Below, in pieces: positions 8,003 to 16,479 of a DNA stretch of 37,790 bases (the first letter of the stretch is position 1; each line of letters begins with the position of its first letter). The stretch is from assembly GCF_037389425.1 (NCBI RefSeq), contig NZ_JBBHKR010000045.1:1-37790 (forward strand), given 5' to 3'. The notes under the pieces are model-generated. The model made no database searches. It was not told where the DNA came from and saw only the letters and a list, made by a program, of their open reading frames with translations. This stretch comes from Stygiolobus sp037389425 (GTDB lineage Archaea > Thermoproteota > Thermoprotei_A > Sulfolobales > Sulfolobaceae). Position numbers and translations under genes: made by a program.

Positions 8003-8719
8003 TCATGCTCCCTCACGCCTTCCAGTCCTTCTAGCTGCTATGTGACCAACTTTCCTACCTGGAGGTGCATTCCTTGAAACAGTTGATGGCCTGCTTACGC
8101 TCTGATGTAATCCACCACCGTGTGGATGTGATACTGCGTTCATAGCAACACCCCTTACATGTGGCCATTTAGTAGCCTTAACTTTATATTTCCAATAATT
8201 ATTTCCAGCTTTTAATAACGGTTTCTCTGTAATTCCTCCCCCGGCTATTACACCAATAGTCGCTCTTGCAGATGCACTTACTTGAACTATTTTTTCTGAG
8301 GTAAGCTTTATCAAGACTTTATCTCCACTTCTTCCTATTATAGTTGCGTAAGCACCAGCAGCTCTGGCGAATTTACCGCCATCCCCCCTTGTCTTTTCTA
8401 CATTACAAACTACTGTTCCCTCTGGTAAGTTGCCTACTTCAACTATATTACCATTACTAACTGGAGCATCACTTCCTATCTGGATTATTTGACCTACTGT
8501 GAGTCCTTGAACAGCAGGAATGAAGAACGTTTCTCCAGTATCTAACTTAATCTGTGCAACCGGTGCATTTACCCCCGGATTATGTAGTATGTTTGTTACC
8601 TTGCCTTTATGATCTCCATTAATGTTGGGATACCTTGCAGGACCTACTCTTCTCCAACTTGGGCTTCTGAAATTAATTCCTCCACGTCCTGCTCTTTGTT
8701 GGAGCAACTTCTTACCCAT
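8003..8719 (-). CDS. rpl2: 50S ribosomal protein L2 (uL2)
   Basis: Required for subunit association and peptidyl transferase integrity. The 238-aa sequence has the N-terminal GKKLLQQRAGRGGINFRSPS, the central oligonucleotide-binding fold, and the C-terminal RGVAMNAVSHPHGGGLHQS, whose histidine-rich GVAMN-HPHGGG segment is near-invariant. The stop (TGA) is followed at once by a T-run. Confidence 0.98.
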   Translation of the reverse strand: MGKKLLQQRAGRGGINFRSPSWRRVGPARYPNINGDHKGKVTNILHNPGVNAPVAQIKLDTGETFFIPAVQGLTVGQIIQIGSDAPVSNGNIVEVGNLPEGTVVCNVEKTRGDGGKFARAAGAYATIIGRSGDKVLIKLTSEKIVQVSASARATIGVIAGGGITEKPLLKAGNNYWKYKVKATKWPHVRGVAMNAVSHPHGGGLHQSVSRPSTVSRNAPPGRKVGHIAARRTGRREGA

Positions 8720-8729
8720 TTACATCACC

Positions 8730-8978
8730 TTACAATATACCTAATTTGTGGGCTATTTCACTCGCATTAAACTCCTTCTTAAGCTTAACATATGCTTTTT
8801 TCTCTCCAAGCGGTGTAATGAGTGTGTTTACTTTTTCTACTTTTACATTAAACATATTTTCGATCTCTTTTTTAATTTGAGGTTTTGTAGCATTTTTATC
8901 AACTATAACTGTCAGGATATTCTGAGACTCAAGTAGTCTAATAGCTTTTTCTGTGGCTAAAAACTCTTTCACTATCAT
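8730..8978 (-). CDS. rpl23: 50S ribosomal protein L23 (uL23)
   Basis: Sits at the tunnel exit and docks nascent-chain factors such as the signal recognition particle. The 82-aa archaeal form is recognised by FLATEKAIRLLESQNILTVI, then KPQIKKEIENMFNVKVEKVN and the C-terminal PLGEKKAYVKL. The ATG overlaps the L4 stop by four bases (ATGA). Confidence 0.97.
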   Translation of the reverse strand: MIVKEFLATEKAIRLLESQNILTVIVDKNATKPQIKKEIENMFNVKVEKVNTLITPLGEKKAYVKLKKEFNASEIAHKLGIL

Positions 8979-9778
8979 GAAATCACTCTCCCTTGTAATC
9001 TTTTAGACAAAATATCGATAGATGACTTCGTATATATTGTTAACCTACCTGGATGACCACCTGGAGCTAAATGAATAACGCTTACTAAATTAGCCGCAAC
9101 TACATCCACTCCCTCTATGTTTGAGCCAGCTTTTACAATAGGAGCCTTAATGTCTGAAACAATTATAAGAGGACCCTTTGCTCTTTTATATTTCCTACCC
9201 CTCATTTTTCCTTTGCCCGCTCTTATTCTCACTCTATCTTTAACTCTCTCAATATCTTCATAAACACTGAGTTTGGGAAATACCTCGTTAACCAATACTT
9301 TAGCTTTATCTACCTTCTCTAAATCATCACTTACAACTATTGGGAGCTCTTGTGCTGAAAATCTATGACCCCTAGCTTTTACGAATTCAGGAAGTGCGGT
9401 GGCTGCAAGTGCACTTATCACTGCTAATCTTTTCTCCTTCTCATTAACTTCCTCTATTATTCTCTTTTCTGTGGTAGGAGGAAATGCTAACCTTCCACCC
9501 ACGGTGTTCGGTGCTAGTGCGGCTTCCCCGCTCTGCTTAACTCTTGGAACTCTGGCTAATCCTAGGTTTATTCCAAAGCTTAATGCACTTGTTCTCTTCC
9601 CTGCCATAGGGTCTCTTCCTTTGGACTGAAGTGATTTCGTAAATTCTGAGATAAACACTCTTCTTATTAGATCTTTTCTAACCGGGTAACTAAAGAAACT
9701 TGGTAGTTCTAACTCCTCTATTTTATTACCTTGAAGATCTAGGATTGGAACCTTTTTTGATACTAGTTCTAAATACAT
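8975..9778 (-). CDS. rpl4: 50S ribosomal protein L4 (uL4; eukaryotic L4 type)
   Basis: Lines the peptide exit tunnel; 267 aa. Signatures include RDPMAGKRTSALSFGINLGL, ARVPRVKQSGEAALAPNTVG, the loop RIRAGKGKMRGRKYKRAKGP and the C-terminal VIHLAPGGHPGRLTIYT. Start placed at the ATG at 9778 (MYLELVSKK...), which follows GGGTGA with 5-nt spacing. A GTG at 9787 is in frame but overlaps both the ribosome-binding site and the L3 stop. Confidence 0.97.
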   Translation of the reverse strand: MYLELVSKKVPILDLQGNKIEELELPSFFSYPVRKDLIRRVFISEFTKSLQSKGRDPMAGKRTSALSFGINLGLARVPRVKQSGEAALAPNTVGGRLAFPPTTEKRIIEEVNEKEKRLAVISALAATALPEFVKARGHRFSAQELPIVVSDDLEKVDKAKVLVNEVFPKLSVYEDIERVKDRVRIRAGKGKMRGRKYKRAKGPLIIVSDIKAPIVKAGSNIEGVDVVAANLVSVIHLAPGGHPGRLTIYTKSSIDILSKRLQGRVIS

Positions 9779-9783
9779 AATTT

Positions 9784-10818
9784 TCACCCTTGTTGGCTGG
9801 TCAGATTTACATAAGTTATTTTAGGAGCTGACTGAGGAGTCCAAGTAGGTCTTATAGGATACCTCAAGAATAACGGCCTCTTCTTGCTGCCTATGGTGGA
9901 TCCTTCAATCACTAAGTACGTGTTCCTTACTAAACCATAATTAACAAATCCTCCTGCTGGATTTATCTCTTTGAGATCTTCTCCTATCCTAAGTATCCTC
10001 TTATTATACTCAGTTCTTCTGTGGAAGCCCATCTGACCGGGTTGAGGAGTATAACTTGGGGTTGATATTGAAGGACCTCTAGCACCTATTTTTCTGCTTC
10101 CTTTTCTGTGCTTATGCCATCTTGGTAACTCAACAACACTATACCTTTTTATTACTCCTTGGAATCCTTTTCCTTTTGTCACTCCAATAATATCGATCAA
10201 CTGTCCCTCCTTGAACACATTTTTCACCGGTACTTCCTTACCTAGTATTGATAGAGCATACTCGAGTTGCTGCTTTATACCGCTACCTCCACCTATTTGT
10301 ATCTCAGCTACATCGGGCTTTTTCTTCCCTAAAGAGGGAACTAGATAAGGCTGTGTCACAGTTAAAACTCTTAGGGCTATTATCTTATCCAGATTATTTG
10401 TTATTTCATCAAGTTTAGCCTTCATTTTTTCCTTATCTAATTTCAGATTAGTTATCTTTCTCTCGCTCAATATCTTCATTAGCTTATCATTAATGTCCCC
10501 CCAATATTCAGTGAGAACAGCTGGTTCTCCTTTTGAGTTAATGTAGTAAGCTCTCAAGGCAACCGGTATAATTGGCGGTGTTTCTAATATAGTAACTGGA
10601 ACGTATATCTCCTTTCCGTAATTTGGGGAAGTTTGTTTATCATCAATCATGAAAATATGAGTCATTCCGGCTTTGTAACCAATAAAACCGAGTAGCTTAG
10701 GCTCATTAGATTGAATTATAGGCCAGCTCTTAGGAGTTGGAAGGAACTCTCTAGACCTCTTTCTGGGACGCAAAGCTGCTGATCCACGTCTTGGCGAGGA
10801 TAACTTACGATGACCCAT
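9784..10818 (-). CDS. rpl3: 50S ribosomal protein L3 (uL3)
   Basis: First gene of the ribosomal operon as transcribed. L3 nucleates 23S rRNA folding near the peptidyl transferase centre. The 344-aa archaeal/eukaryotic form has MGHRKLSSPRRGSAALRPRK at the start, the GVTKGKGFQGVIKRYSV motif, then PRWHKHRKGSRKIGARGPS and a GQMGFHRRTEYNKRIL segment. ATG start, with GAGGGA upstream. A TATA-like box lies about 40 bp before the start. Confidence 0.98.
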   Translation of the reverse strand: MGHRKLSSPRRGSAALRPRKRSREFLPTPKSWPIIQSNEPKLLGFIGYKAGMTHIFMIDDKQTSPNYGKEIYVPVTILETPPIIPVALRAYYINSKGEPAVLTEYWGDINDKLMKILSERKITNLKLDKEKMKAKLDEITNNLDKIIALRVLTVTQPYLVPSLGKKKPDVAEIQIGGGSGIKQQLEYALSILGKEVPVKNVFKEGQLIDIIGVTKGKGFQGVIKRYSVVELPRWHKHRKGSRKIGARGPSISTPSYTPQPGQMGFHRRTEYNKRILRIGEDLKEINPAGGFVNYGLVRNTYLVIEGSTIGSKKRPLFLRYPIRPTWTPQSAPKITYVNLTSQQG

Positions 10819-10856
10819 TAAATTTCCCTCAGTCCCTCTTTCTTAAATTCCATTAG

Positions 10857-10864
10857 CTTATAAG
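10857..10864 (-). promoter_or_regulatory. TATA-like box for the L3 ribosomal operon
   Basis: On the minus strand CTTATAAG lies in the short gap between the SPOUT methyltransferase stop and the L3 ATG. A transcript starting about 27 bp downstream would have a leader of roughly 16 nt carrying the GAGGGA ribosome-binding site. Read-through from the upstream SPOUT gene is also possible because the gap is only 56 bp. Confidence 0.45.
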
Positions 10865-10874
10865 TGTAACTATT

Positions 10875-11639
10875 TTAATTCAGTATGAAGTTAAGTAAAG
10901 CTAAGGAGGCTTGGAGAGCTTCTTCAGCTCTCACATCTTTAACTCCTTGTTTCGGTATAAAATTTACTATAAACCCCTTAAAATCGTGCAAATCCCTTAA
11001 AACCCCGTGTTTAGGAGGGCCAATTACTAAGTATAATCCTTTCTCTTCATATACCTCCCTAATCTTGCCTTCAACCTGGCTTAGATTAACTCCAGATCTA
11101 CTGGCTATAATTACATTATCTGAATGAGTCACTTTTTCAAGCATCTTTTGATAGGATATTAATCTAGAAGTAAACCCTTTATAATAAGGGTAAAAGGAGT
11201 AAGGTTTAACCTTCTTTGCTAAGCTATCACTTACTATAACATAATCGGAATGAAAATAATCATAGGAGAACCTAAGCCCGAAATCTCCCTTTTTGCCCAG
11301 ACGGATCTCTCCTTCAATAAATTCTGGCGAAACTTGGTGAGACGTAATATTGAGAGGTTGAAGAAGTCCGACCTTAGAGAGAGACTTTCTTTTAGGAATG
11401 TACTTCTTTAAGTAAGGAGGTGTAAGTGCATAATCAGAAATTTCTTTAATCAATTTCCAGCCTTTCCTCTCTTTCTCGGTCTCATATACCCATAAAACCT
11501 CGCTTACTCTGAACTCGGCTAGAGTTCTCAATACGTAAGATAGTTTTATGGTAATTTCGCTCAGTGAGCTCTCTACGTCTAAAATTGAGATAAAGAGTAT
11601 AACGATTAACTTTTTCCTTCTAGGGTAGGGAAAAATCAA
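10875..11639 (-). CDS. SPOUT-fold RNA methyltransferase (DUF171 / C9orf114 family)
   Basis: Predicted S-adenosylmethionine-dependent RNA methyltransferase with a knotted SPOUT fold and an embedded OB-like segment. Visible marks are the N-terminal KKLIVILFISILDV strand, LRTLAEFRVSEVLWVYE, and the C-terminal knot motif LVIGPPKHGVLRD (near residue 205). The substrate is unknown here; family members are described as rRNA or tRNA uridine/ribose methyltransferases. Start is uncertain: the TTG at 11639 overlaps the ileS stop by 4 bp and gives 254 aa, while a start at 11684 would overlap ileS by 49 bp and add 15 residues that do not look conserved. A position just upstream of L3 is common in archaea. 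Confidence 0.82.
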   Translation of the reverse strand: MIFPYPRRKKLIVILFISILDVESSLSEITIKLSYVLRTLAEFRVSEVLWVYETEKERKGWKLIKEISDYALTPPYLKKYIPKRKSLSKVGLLQPLNITSHQVSPEFIEGEIRLGKKGDFGLRFSYDYFHSDYVIVSDSLAKKVKPYSFYPYYKGFTSRLISYQKMLEKVTHSDNVIIASRSGVNLSQVEGKIREVYEEKGLYLVIGPPKHGVLRDLHDFKGFIVNFIPKQGVKDVRAEEALQASLALLNFILN

Positions 11640-14600
11640 GCCTTGCTTACTCCTATCGTATATGTTTCGTCTTCTATTTCCCAATCTATAACTACTTCTC
11701 CTTTGGCTTCACCGATTGTTATTTCTTTTGCTCTAGTCTCTTCTTTTATATAATTAATCCACTTCTTAATTATAGACGCTCTCTCTTCTGGTGCTTTTAT
11801 TGTAAGATTTATATAATCGTTAACATTAAGGGATAGTTCCTTCCTCATGAACTGTATTCTCCTTACAAGGTCTCTTATTATTCCTTCCTCTTCTTCCTCT
11901 TTACTAATTTCTTTATTGATTACAATTACACCTTTGTTGAACCTTGCAGAAACATACCCAAGCTGAGTTTCCTCTATAATATTGACGTGATTTACTTTTA
12001 TTTGGACGGGTTGTCCTTCGATTACTGTTTCATGTATTCCTTTGTTTACAATATCGTTAGCAACATCTTCTCCGTTCTCCTCTATATAGGACACTACTTT
12101 AGCTGAAAGTTTCTTAAATTCTGGACCTATAGTTCCTCTATTAGGAAGTGCCTTTACTTTACTAAATCTCTTATAGCCCTCAATACCCTCTACTTTAACC
12201 TCCTTGGAGTTAAGCATTGACCTTAATACATCTATTATGTTACTAACTAACCTACGATCTTGCTCAGAAACTAAGAATACATATGCTTCTTTTATCGGCC
12301 ACCTTAGTTTTATCTCAGCTTTAGCTCTAGCATTAAGACCAGCTTCAGCTATTTCTTTAGCCAGTTCAAATGCCTCCTCTATCTCTTTATCAATAAACTC
12401 TTCTTTTACCTCTGGTACTCTCTCCATACTAACTGACTCCAATCCGTCAACAACGAAGTCATGATAAATTTTCTCCGCTATAAAGGGAGTTACTGTAGAT
12501 AGCAATATTAACGAACCTTTGAGAACCTGATACAACACATAGTACATCGCTATCTTATCAGGGTCATTAGCTTCATTCCATGCTCTCTTTCTGGTTAACC
12601 TAAGATAGAACCTACTTACATCTTCTGTTATAAACGTCGTAACCTTATTAGCCAGTTCATGAACTTTGTAGTTCTTCATTGCTTCTGTAACTTCCCTTAG
12701 CATTCTGTAGTACCTAGATAATAACCATCTATCTTCTGGTTTGAGATACCGCTTTAGTGATTCAAATGTATATTGATTCGGATCGAAGTTGTCAAGATTC
12801 ATATAAGTGGATGCAAACACGTAAACGTTCCATATTACGTTAAGATCCCTCCTAGTAAGATCTAAAGACTTCCACGAGAATTTAGCGTCCTCCCAAGTAG
12901 TATTTCTCAATAGCCATAGTCTCAGAACGTCTCTACCATACTTACTGATCACTTGAGAAGGCTCAACATAGTTCCCAAGGCTCTTATGCATCTCTCTACC
13001 TTGTTCGTCAAGCATAAACCCATGAACTAAAACCGATTTGTAAGGAGCTTTATCCAGTAATATAACTCCAGCTCTTAAGAGGCTAAAGAACCAACCCCTA
13101 AGCTGATCATGCCCTTCTAACACAAGATCTACGGGACCTATCTCCTGCCAGGTTTTTTCCCAATTCTCGCCTAAACTTGCAAAGAATGCTACACCGCTGT
13201 CAAACCATACGTCTGCAACATCTGGAACTCTTACAGCTTCTCCTCCACACTTATTACACCTAACTTTAACATTATCTATCCAAGGTCTGTGAAGGTCTTC
13301 GGGTACGTCGTTTATTGCAACTTTCTTCAGCTCTTCCTTACTACCTACAACTATTGTATTTCCGCATTTCTGACATACCCATATAGGTAAGGGCGTTCCC
13401 CAGAATCTTTGCCTACTTATAACCCAATCTCTAATTTCCTTAACCATATTTCCTATCCTAGTCTTCCCCCACTCAGGAACCCAATTCACGTTATCAATTT
13501 CTGACATAAGTTCGTTCTTGAGTTTAGACACGCCGATGAACCATTGTTCTATAGCTCTTAGTATTAATGGACTCTTGCATCTCCAGCATACTGGATATCT
13601 GTGAACGATTTTACCTGCATATAGTAAAGCGTTTCTATCCGTCAGGTCATTTATTATTTCATTCGCAACTTCCCTTACCTTTTTATCCTTATACTTACCA
13701 GCCTCTTCCGTGTAGATTCCTTGGTCATTAACAAACATGAGAACGGGCATGTTATACTTTTTGCCTATTTCAAAGTCTACATCACCATGACCTGGTGCTG
13801 AATGAACTAATCCAGTACCTTCAGTCAAGGTTACATTCTCGCCTGCATCAACAACTTTATGATATCCTTCAGCTTTAGATTGTGCTGGTACTATATCTCG
13901 TAGAGGGTGTTCGTATTCTAACCCTATTAATTCATCTCCCTTAAATATCCTTAATACCTTATACTCTGTTATTCCGGCGTCTTTCATAACTTCTCTCACT
14001 CTATCCTTTGCGATGATCAAAATCTCGCCTTTTACTTCGACCTCGGCATACTCAAACTCTTTATTTATCATGATAAATACATTAGCAGGGATCGTCCATG
14101 GCGTAGTCGTCCATATGAGTAGATATTTATTCGGTGTTCCTTTAACCTTAAACTTTACATATATAGAGGGATCCTCGAGGTCTCTGTACTCAGAAACTTC
14201 ATAATCCGCTAACGTAGTTTCGCATCTAGGACACCAATGTAAGACGTGGACATCTCTATATAGAAGTCCTCTTTCATATGCCTTCTTTATTACTGCCCAA
14301 GAGTTAGAAATATACGTGCTGTCCAGAGTATAGTAAGGGTTATCCCAATCCATGAAGACTCCCACGTTCTTAAAGTTCTGTGTTAAGGCTGAGGCGTTAG
14401 TTAACGCTAGCTCCCTGCATTTATTTATAAAGTTTGCAACCCCTATTTTTTCTATAATGTCTGATTTTTTTTGTATACCTAATTGCTTTTCGGTAGCAAC
14501 TTCTATCGGTAAACCATGAGTATCGTAACCTGGCTGGTCGTAAGTACGATAACCAGCTAGTCTCTCGTAACGTAATATACAGTCTTTTATCACTTTATTC

Positions 14601-14746
14601 CATACCGTACCTATGTGAGGAATGGGGCTAGAAGGATAAGGAGGTCCGTCTATGAATAGAAACTTTCTAGGTAATTTATTATTATATTCTTTAAGTTTTT
14701 TATATATATTATTATCATTCCAGTATTTTAATACTTCATCCTCCAT
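11636..14746 (-). CDS. ileS: Isoleucyl-tRNA synthetase
   Basis: Class Ia aminoacyl-tRNA synthetase that charges tRNA-Ile. The 1036-aa sequence shows FIDGPPYPSSPIPHIGT (residues 31-47, HIGH region, last residue Thr), the GYDTHGLPIE element (73-82), the editing domain with IWTTTPWTIPAN (211-222) and GTGLVHSAPGHGDVDF (310-325), the WVISRQRFWGTPLPIW segment (441-456), zinc-type cysteine pairs at C458/C461 and C497/C500, and EMHKS (585-589) at the KMSKS position. The C-terminal half is the anticodon-binding and tail region. The frame stays open upstream of this ATG and encodes a plausible conserved extension (see findings), so the true start may lie near 14780-14797. Confidence 0.96.
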   Translation of the reverse strand: MEDEVLKYWNDNNIYKKLKEYNNKLPRKFLFIDGPPYPSSPIPHIGTVWNKVIKDCILRYERLAGYRTYDQPGYDTHGLPIEVATEKQLGIQKKSDIIEKIGVANFINKCRELALTNASALTQNFKNVGVFMDWDNPYYTLDSTYISNSWAVIKKAYERGLLYRDVHVLHWCPRCETTLADYEVSEYRDLEDPSIYVKFKVKGTPNKYLLIWTTTPWTIPANVFIMINKEFEYAEVEVKGEILIIAKDRVREVMKDAGITEYKVLRIFKGDELIGLEYEHPLRDIVPAQSKAEGYHKVVDAGENVTLTEGTGLVHSAPGHGDVDFEIGKKYNMPVLMFVNDQGIYTEEAGKYKDKKVREVANEIINDLTDRNALLYAGKIVHRYPVCWRCKSPLILRAIEQWFIGVSKLKNELMSEIDNVNWVPEWGKTRIGNMVKEIRDWVISRQRFWGTPLPIWVCQKCGNTIVVGSKEELKKVAINDVPEDLHRPWIDNVKVRCNKCGGEAVRVPDVADVWFDSGVAFFASLGENWEKTWQEIGPVDLVLEGHDQLRGWFFSLLRAGVILLDKAPYKSVLVHGFMLDEQGREMHKSLGNYVEPSQVISKYGRDVLRLWLLRNTTWEDAKFSWKSLDLTRRDLNVIWNVYVFASTYMNLDNFDPNQYTFESLKRYLKPEDRWLLSRYYRMLREVTEAMKNYKVHELANKVTTFITEDVSRFYLRLTRKRAWNEANDPDKIAMYYVLYQVLKGSLILLSTVTPFIAEKIYHDFVVDGLESVSMERVPEVKEEFIDKEIEEAFELAKEIAEAGLNARAKAEIKLRWPIKEAYVFLVSEQDRRLVSNIIDVLRSMLNSKEVKVEGIEGYKRFSKVKALPNRGTIGPEFKKLSAKVVSYIEENGEDVANDIVNKGIHETVIEGQPVQIKVNHVNIIEETQLGYVSARFNKGVIVINKEISKEEEEEGIIRDLVRRIQFMRKELSLNVNDYINLTIKAPEERASIIKKWINYIKEETRAKEITIGEAKGEVVIDWEIEDETYTIGVSKA

Positions 14747-14833
14747 TTTTAGAGGATCAAATTTAGAATTTAGGGGTCTTATCTGACGCTGAGATAATTT
14801 ACATCACCTTACTTGAATTATTAACTAACGTTA

Positions 14834-14842
14834 TTTAAGCAT
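14834..14842 (-). promoter_or_regulatory. TATA-like box upstream of ileS
   Basis: The minus strand reads CTTAAATAA at the junction with the leuB stop. A start 26-27 bp downstream would fall near 14809, just before AAGGTGAT (around 14803-14810), which looks like a ribosome-binding site. This places the expected translation start near 14797 rather than at the first ATG (14746). A second AT-rich box near 14765-14772 could instead serve a leaderless ATG at 14746. Confidence 0.35.
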
Positions 14843-15855
14843 TAACTTAGATAATGGGAAATCGCATTTACCAGCTCGTCCGTGGTACTGTTACCCCCTA
14901 CATCAGGGGTTAGGTGTTTCTTTTCCTCGTATACTTTATAAATGGCATTACGCAGAGCATCTGCAGCTTTTGCATACCTATCCTCTTTAGATAAATCATA
15001 CATCCTATCTAGCATCATCGCCACAGACAACAAGAATGCCGTAGGATTTGCTACATTTTTGCCAGCAATATCGAAAGCGGCACCATGAACGGGTTCGAAT
15101 AAAGACTTTTTATCCCCAATATTTGCAGAAGGAGATATACCCAAGCTTCCAGCTATTTGTCCAGCCTCATCACTTAGTATATCCCCATAAACGTTCTCTG
15201 TAACAATTACATCAAACATATTAGGATTTCTCACCAAATTAGCGGCAGCCGCATCGACGTACATCTCAGAATAGTCGACTTTACCCTTTAGCACACTTCT
15301 ACATGCCTCTGCAAATAAACCATCCGTAACCCTCATTACATTAGATTTGTGAACGCATGTTACTTTCTTCCTTCTTTTTAAAGCTTCATTTAACGCCATT
15401 TGAGCTATTCTTACTGAGGCTTTCCATGTAATTATTTTCATACCTACCGCTACCCCGTCAGCCGCAATATACTCAAAGCCCTTATAAAGATCCTCTGTGT
15501 TTTCTCTCACAACCAAAATGTCTACATTCGAGTACTTACTTTCAACATTTGGTAGAGACTTAGCAGGCCTTAAGTTGGCGTACATATCATACATAAGTCT
15601 TAGTTTTACAACAACATCAGCAGCTGACTCCCCTACAGGTCCCTTAAGGATCATATCAGTCTTATCTATAATTTTAAGACTTTCTTTAGGTAATGCCTCC
15701 CCGTATTTAGTTAGAGCCCTATCACCGGCCTCTACCTCTACATAGTTTATAGGTAAGCTGTATATTTCATTGAGTTTAGCTAAGATTATTTTTGACTTTG
15801 ACACTATTTCTGGACCTATCCCATCTCCTTGAATAAGGGCTACTGTGAAGCTCAT
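14842..15855 (-). CDS. leuB: 3-Isopropylmalate dehydrogenase (beta-decarboxylating dehydrogenase family)
   Basis: Oxidises and decarboxylates 3-isopropylmalate in leucine biosynthesis; close paralogues act on homoisocitrate or isocitrate. The 337-aa sequence starts with SFTVALIQGDGIGPEIVSKS, has ANLRPAKS and VVRENTEDLYKG (residues 93-100 and 115-126), the VHKSNVMRVTDGL helix, and NVYGDILSDEAGQ with the NAD-binding VHGAAFDIAGK. It resembles, from memory, the crystallised S. tokodaii enzyme along its length. Start at 15855 (MSFTV) matches that protein; ATGs at 15858 and 15867 are alternatives. A TATA-like GTTAAAAAT lies about 25 bp upstream of 15855. The usually conserved TR-x-x-SER segment reads TWKASVR at residues 143-149. 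Confidence 0.9.
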   Translation of the reverse strand: MSFTVALIQGDGIGPEIVSKSKIILAKLNEIYSLPINYVEVEAGDRALTKYGEALPKESLKIIDKTDMILKGPVGESAADVVVKLRLMYDMYANLRPAKSLPNVESKYSNVDILVVRENTEDLYKGFEYIAADGVAVGMKIITWKASVRIAQMALNEALKRRKKVTCVHKSNVMRVTDGLFAEACRSVLKGKVDYSEMYVDAAAANLVRNPNMFDVIVTENVYGDILSDEAGQIAGSLGISPSANIGDKKSLFEPVHGAAFDIAGKNVANPTAFLLSVAMMLDRMYDLSKEDRYAKAADALRNAIYKVYEEKKHLTPDVGGNSTTDELVNAISHYLS

Positions 15856-15866
15856 CATAATAAGCA

Positions 15867-16475
15867 TTATAAACTGATTTTTAACCCTTTAGCATTAATT
15901 AATGCGACAAGATCCCTAAGAATTTCCAAAAGATTAGGCGATAGCCTGGCTATAGTTTTCACTTCATATTGTATCACTGTTGAATACGTTTCCAATTCCT
16001 CCTTCGAGTAAATATCGAGTCTCGTTACATGCACAAGTAAATCAATAAATAGTGAATCGCTCCTGCTGAACGCCTTATAGATAACTCCTTCGTTAACTAT
16101 TTTTACAAATCTATACTCGAAAATAGAGAATTCCTTTTTTACTTCCGCTTCTTCGCAGTTAGAAAGAATACTTATGGCATTTTCTAAGTAAGGGATACCG
16201 TCGTATATTTTTTTCCCTAAGTCAGGACTGTTTTCGTCAAATAAAAGTTTATAGAAAATCATAGGATCGTGAGTAACGTTAATTATGCATGAGTTTCTCG
16301 CTTTTAGATTATAATAAGTTAACGTATTCCTAAAAATTTTTGAAAAGTAATTATTTCCGTCCCTAATTATACCGATAGGAGAAAGATTTTCAGATATACC
16401 TGAGGTTCCGAGTATGATCTCAAAAACTCCATTGTGAGGGAATACCTTATTTATGTAATCTTCAACTACACTCAT
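15867..16475 (-). CDS. DUF447 family protein (flavin-reductase-like split barrel)
   Basis: 202-aa protein of the archaeal DUF447 family, whose solved members have a split-barrel fold resembling FMN-binding flavin reductases. Typical features are FEIILGTSGISENLSPIGII near residues 18-37, then FRNTLTYYNLKARNSCIINV and THDPMIFYKLLF. No catalytic function is established. The stop TAA overlaps the first of the possible leuB ATGs, so the two are probably co-transcribed. The ATG lies 4 nt from the start of the divergent M28 gene. Confidence 0.8.
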   Translation of the reverse strand: MSVVEDYINKVFPHNGVFEIILGTSGISENLSPIGIIRDGNNYFSKIFRNTLTYYNLKARNSCIINVTHDPMIFYKLLFDENSPDLGKKIYDGIPYLENAISILSNCEEAEVKKEFSIFEYRFVKIVNEGVIYKAFSRSDSLFIDLLVHVTRLDIYSKEELETYSTVIQYEVKTIARLSPNLLEILRDLVALINAKGLKISL

Positions 16476-16479
16476 AAAT

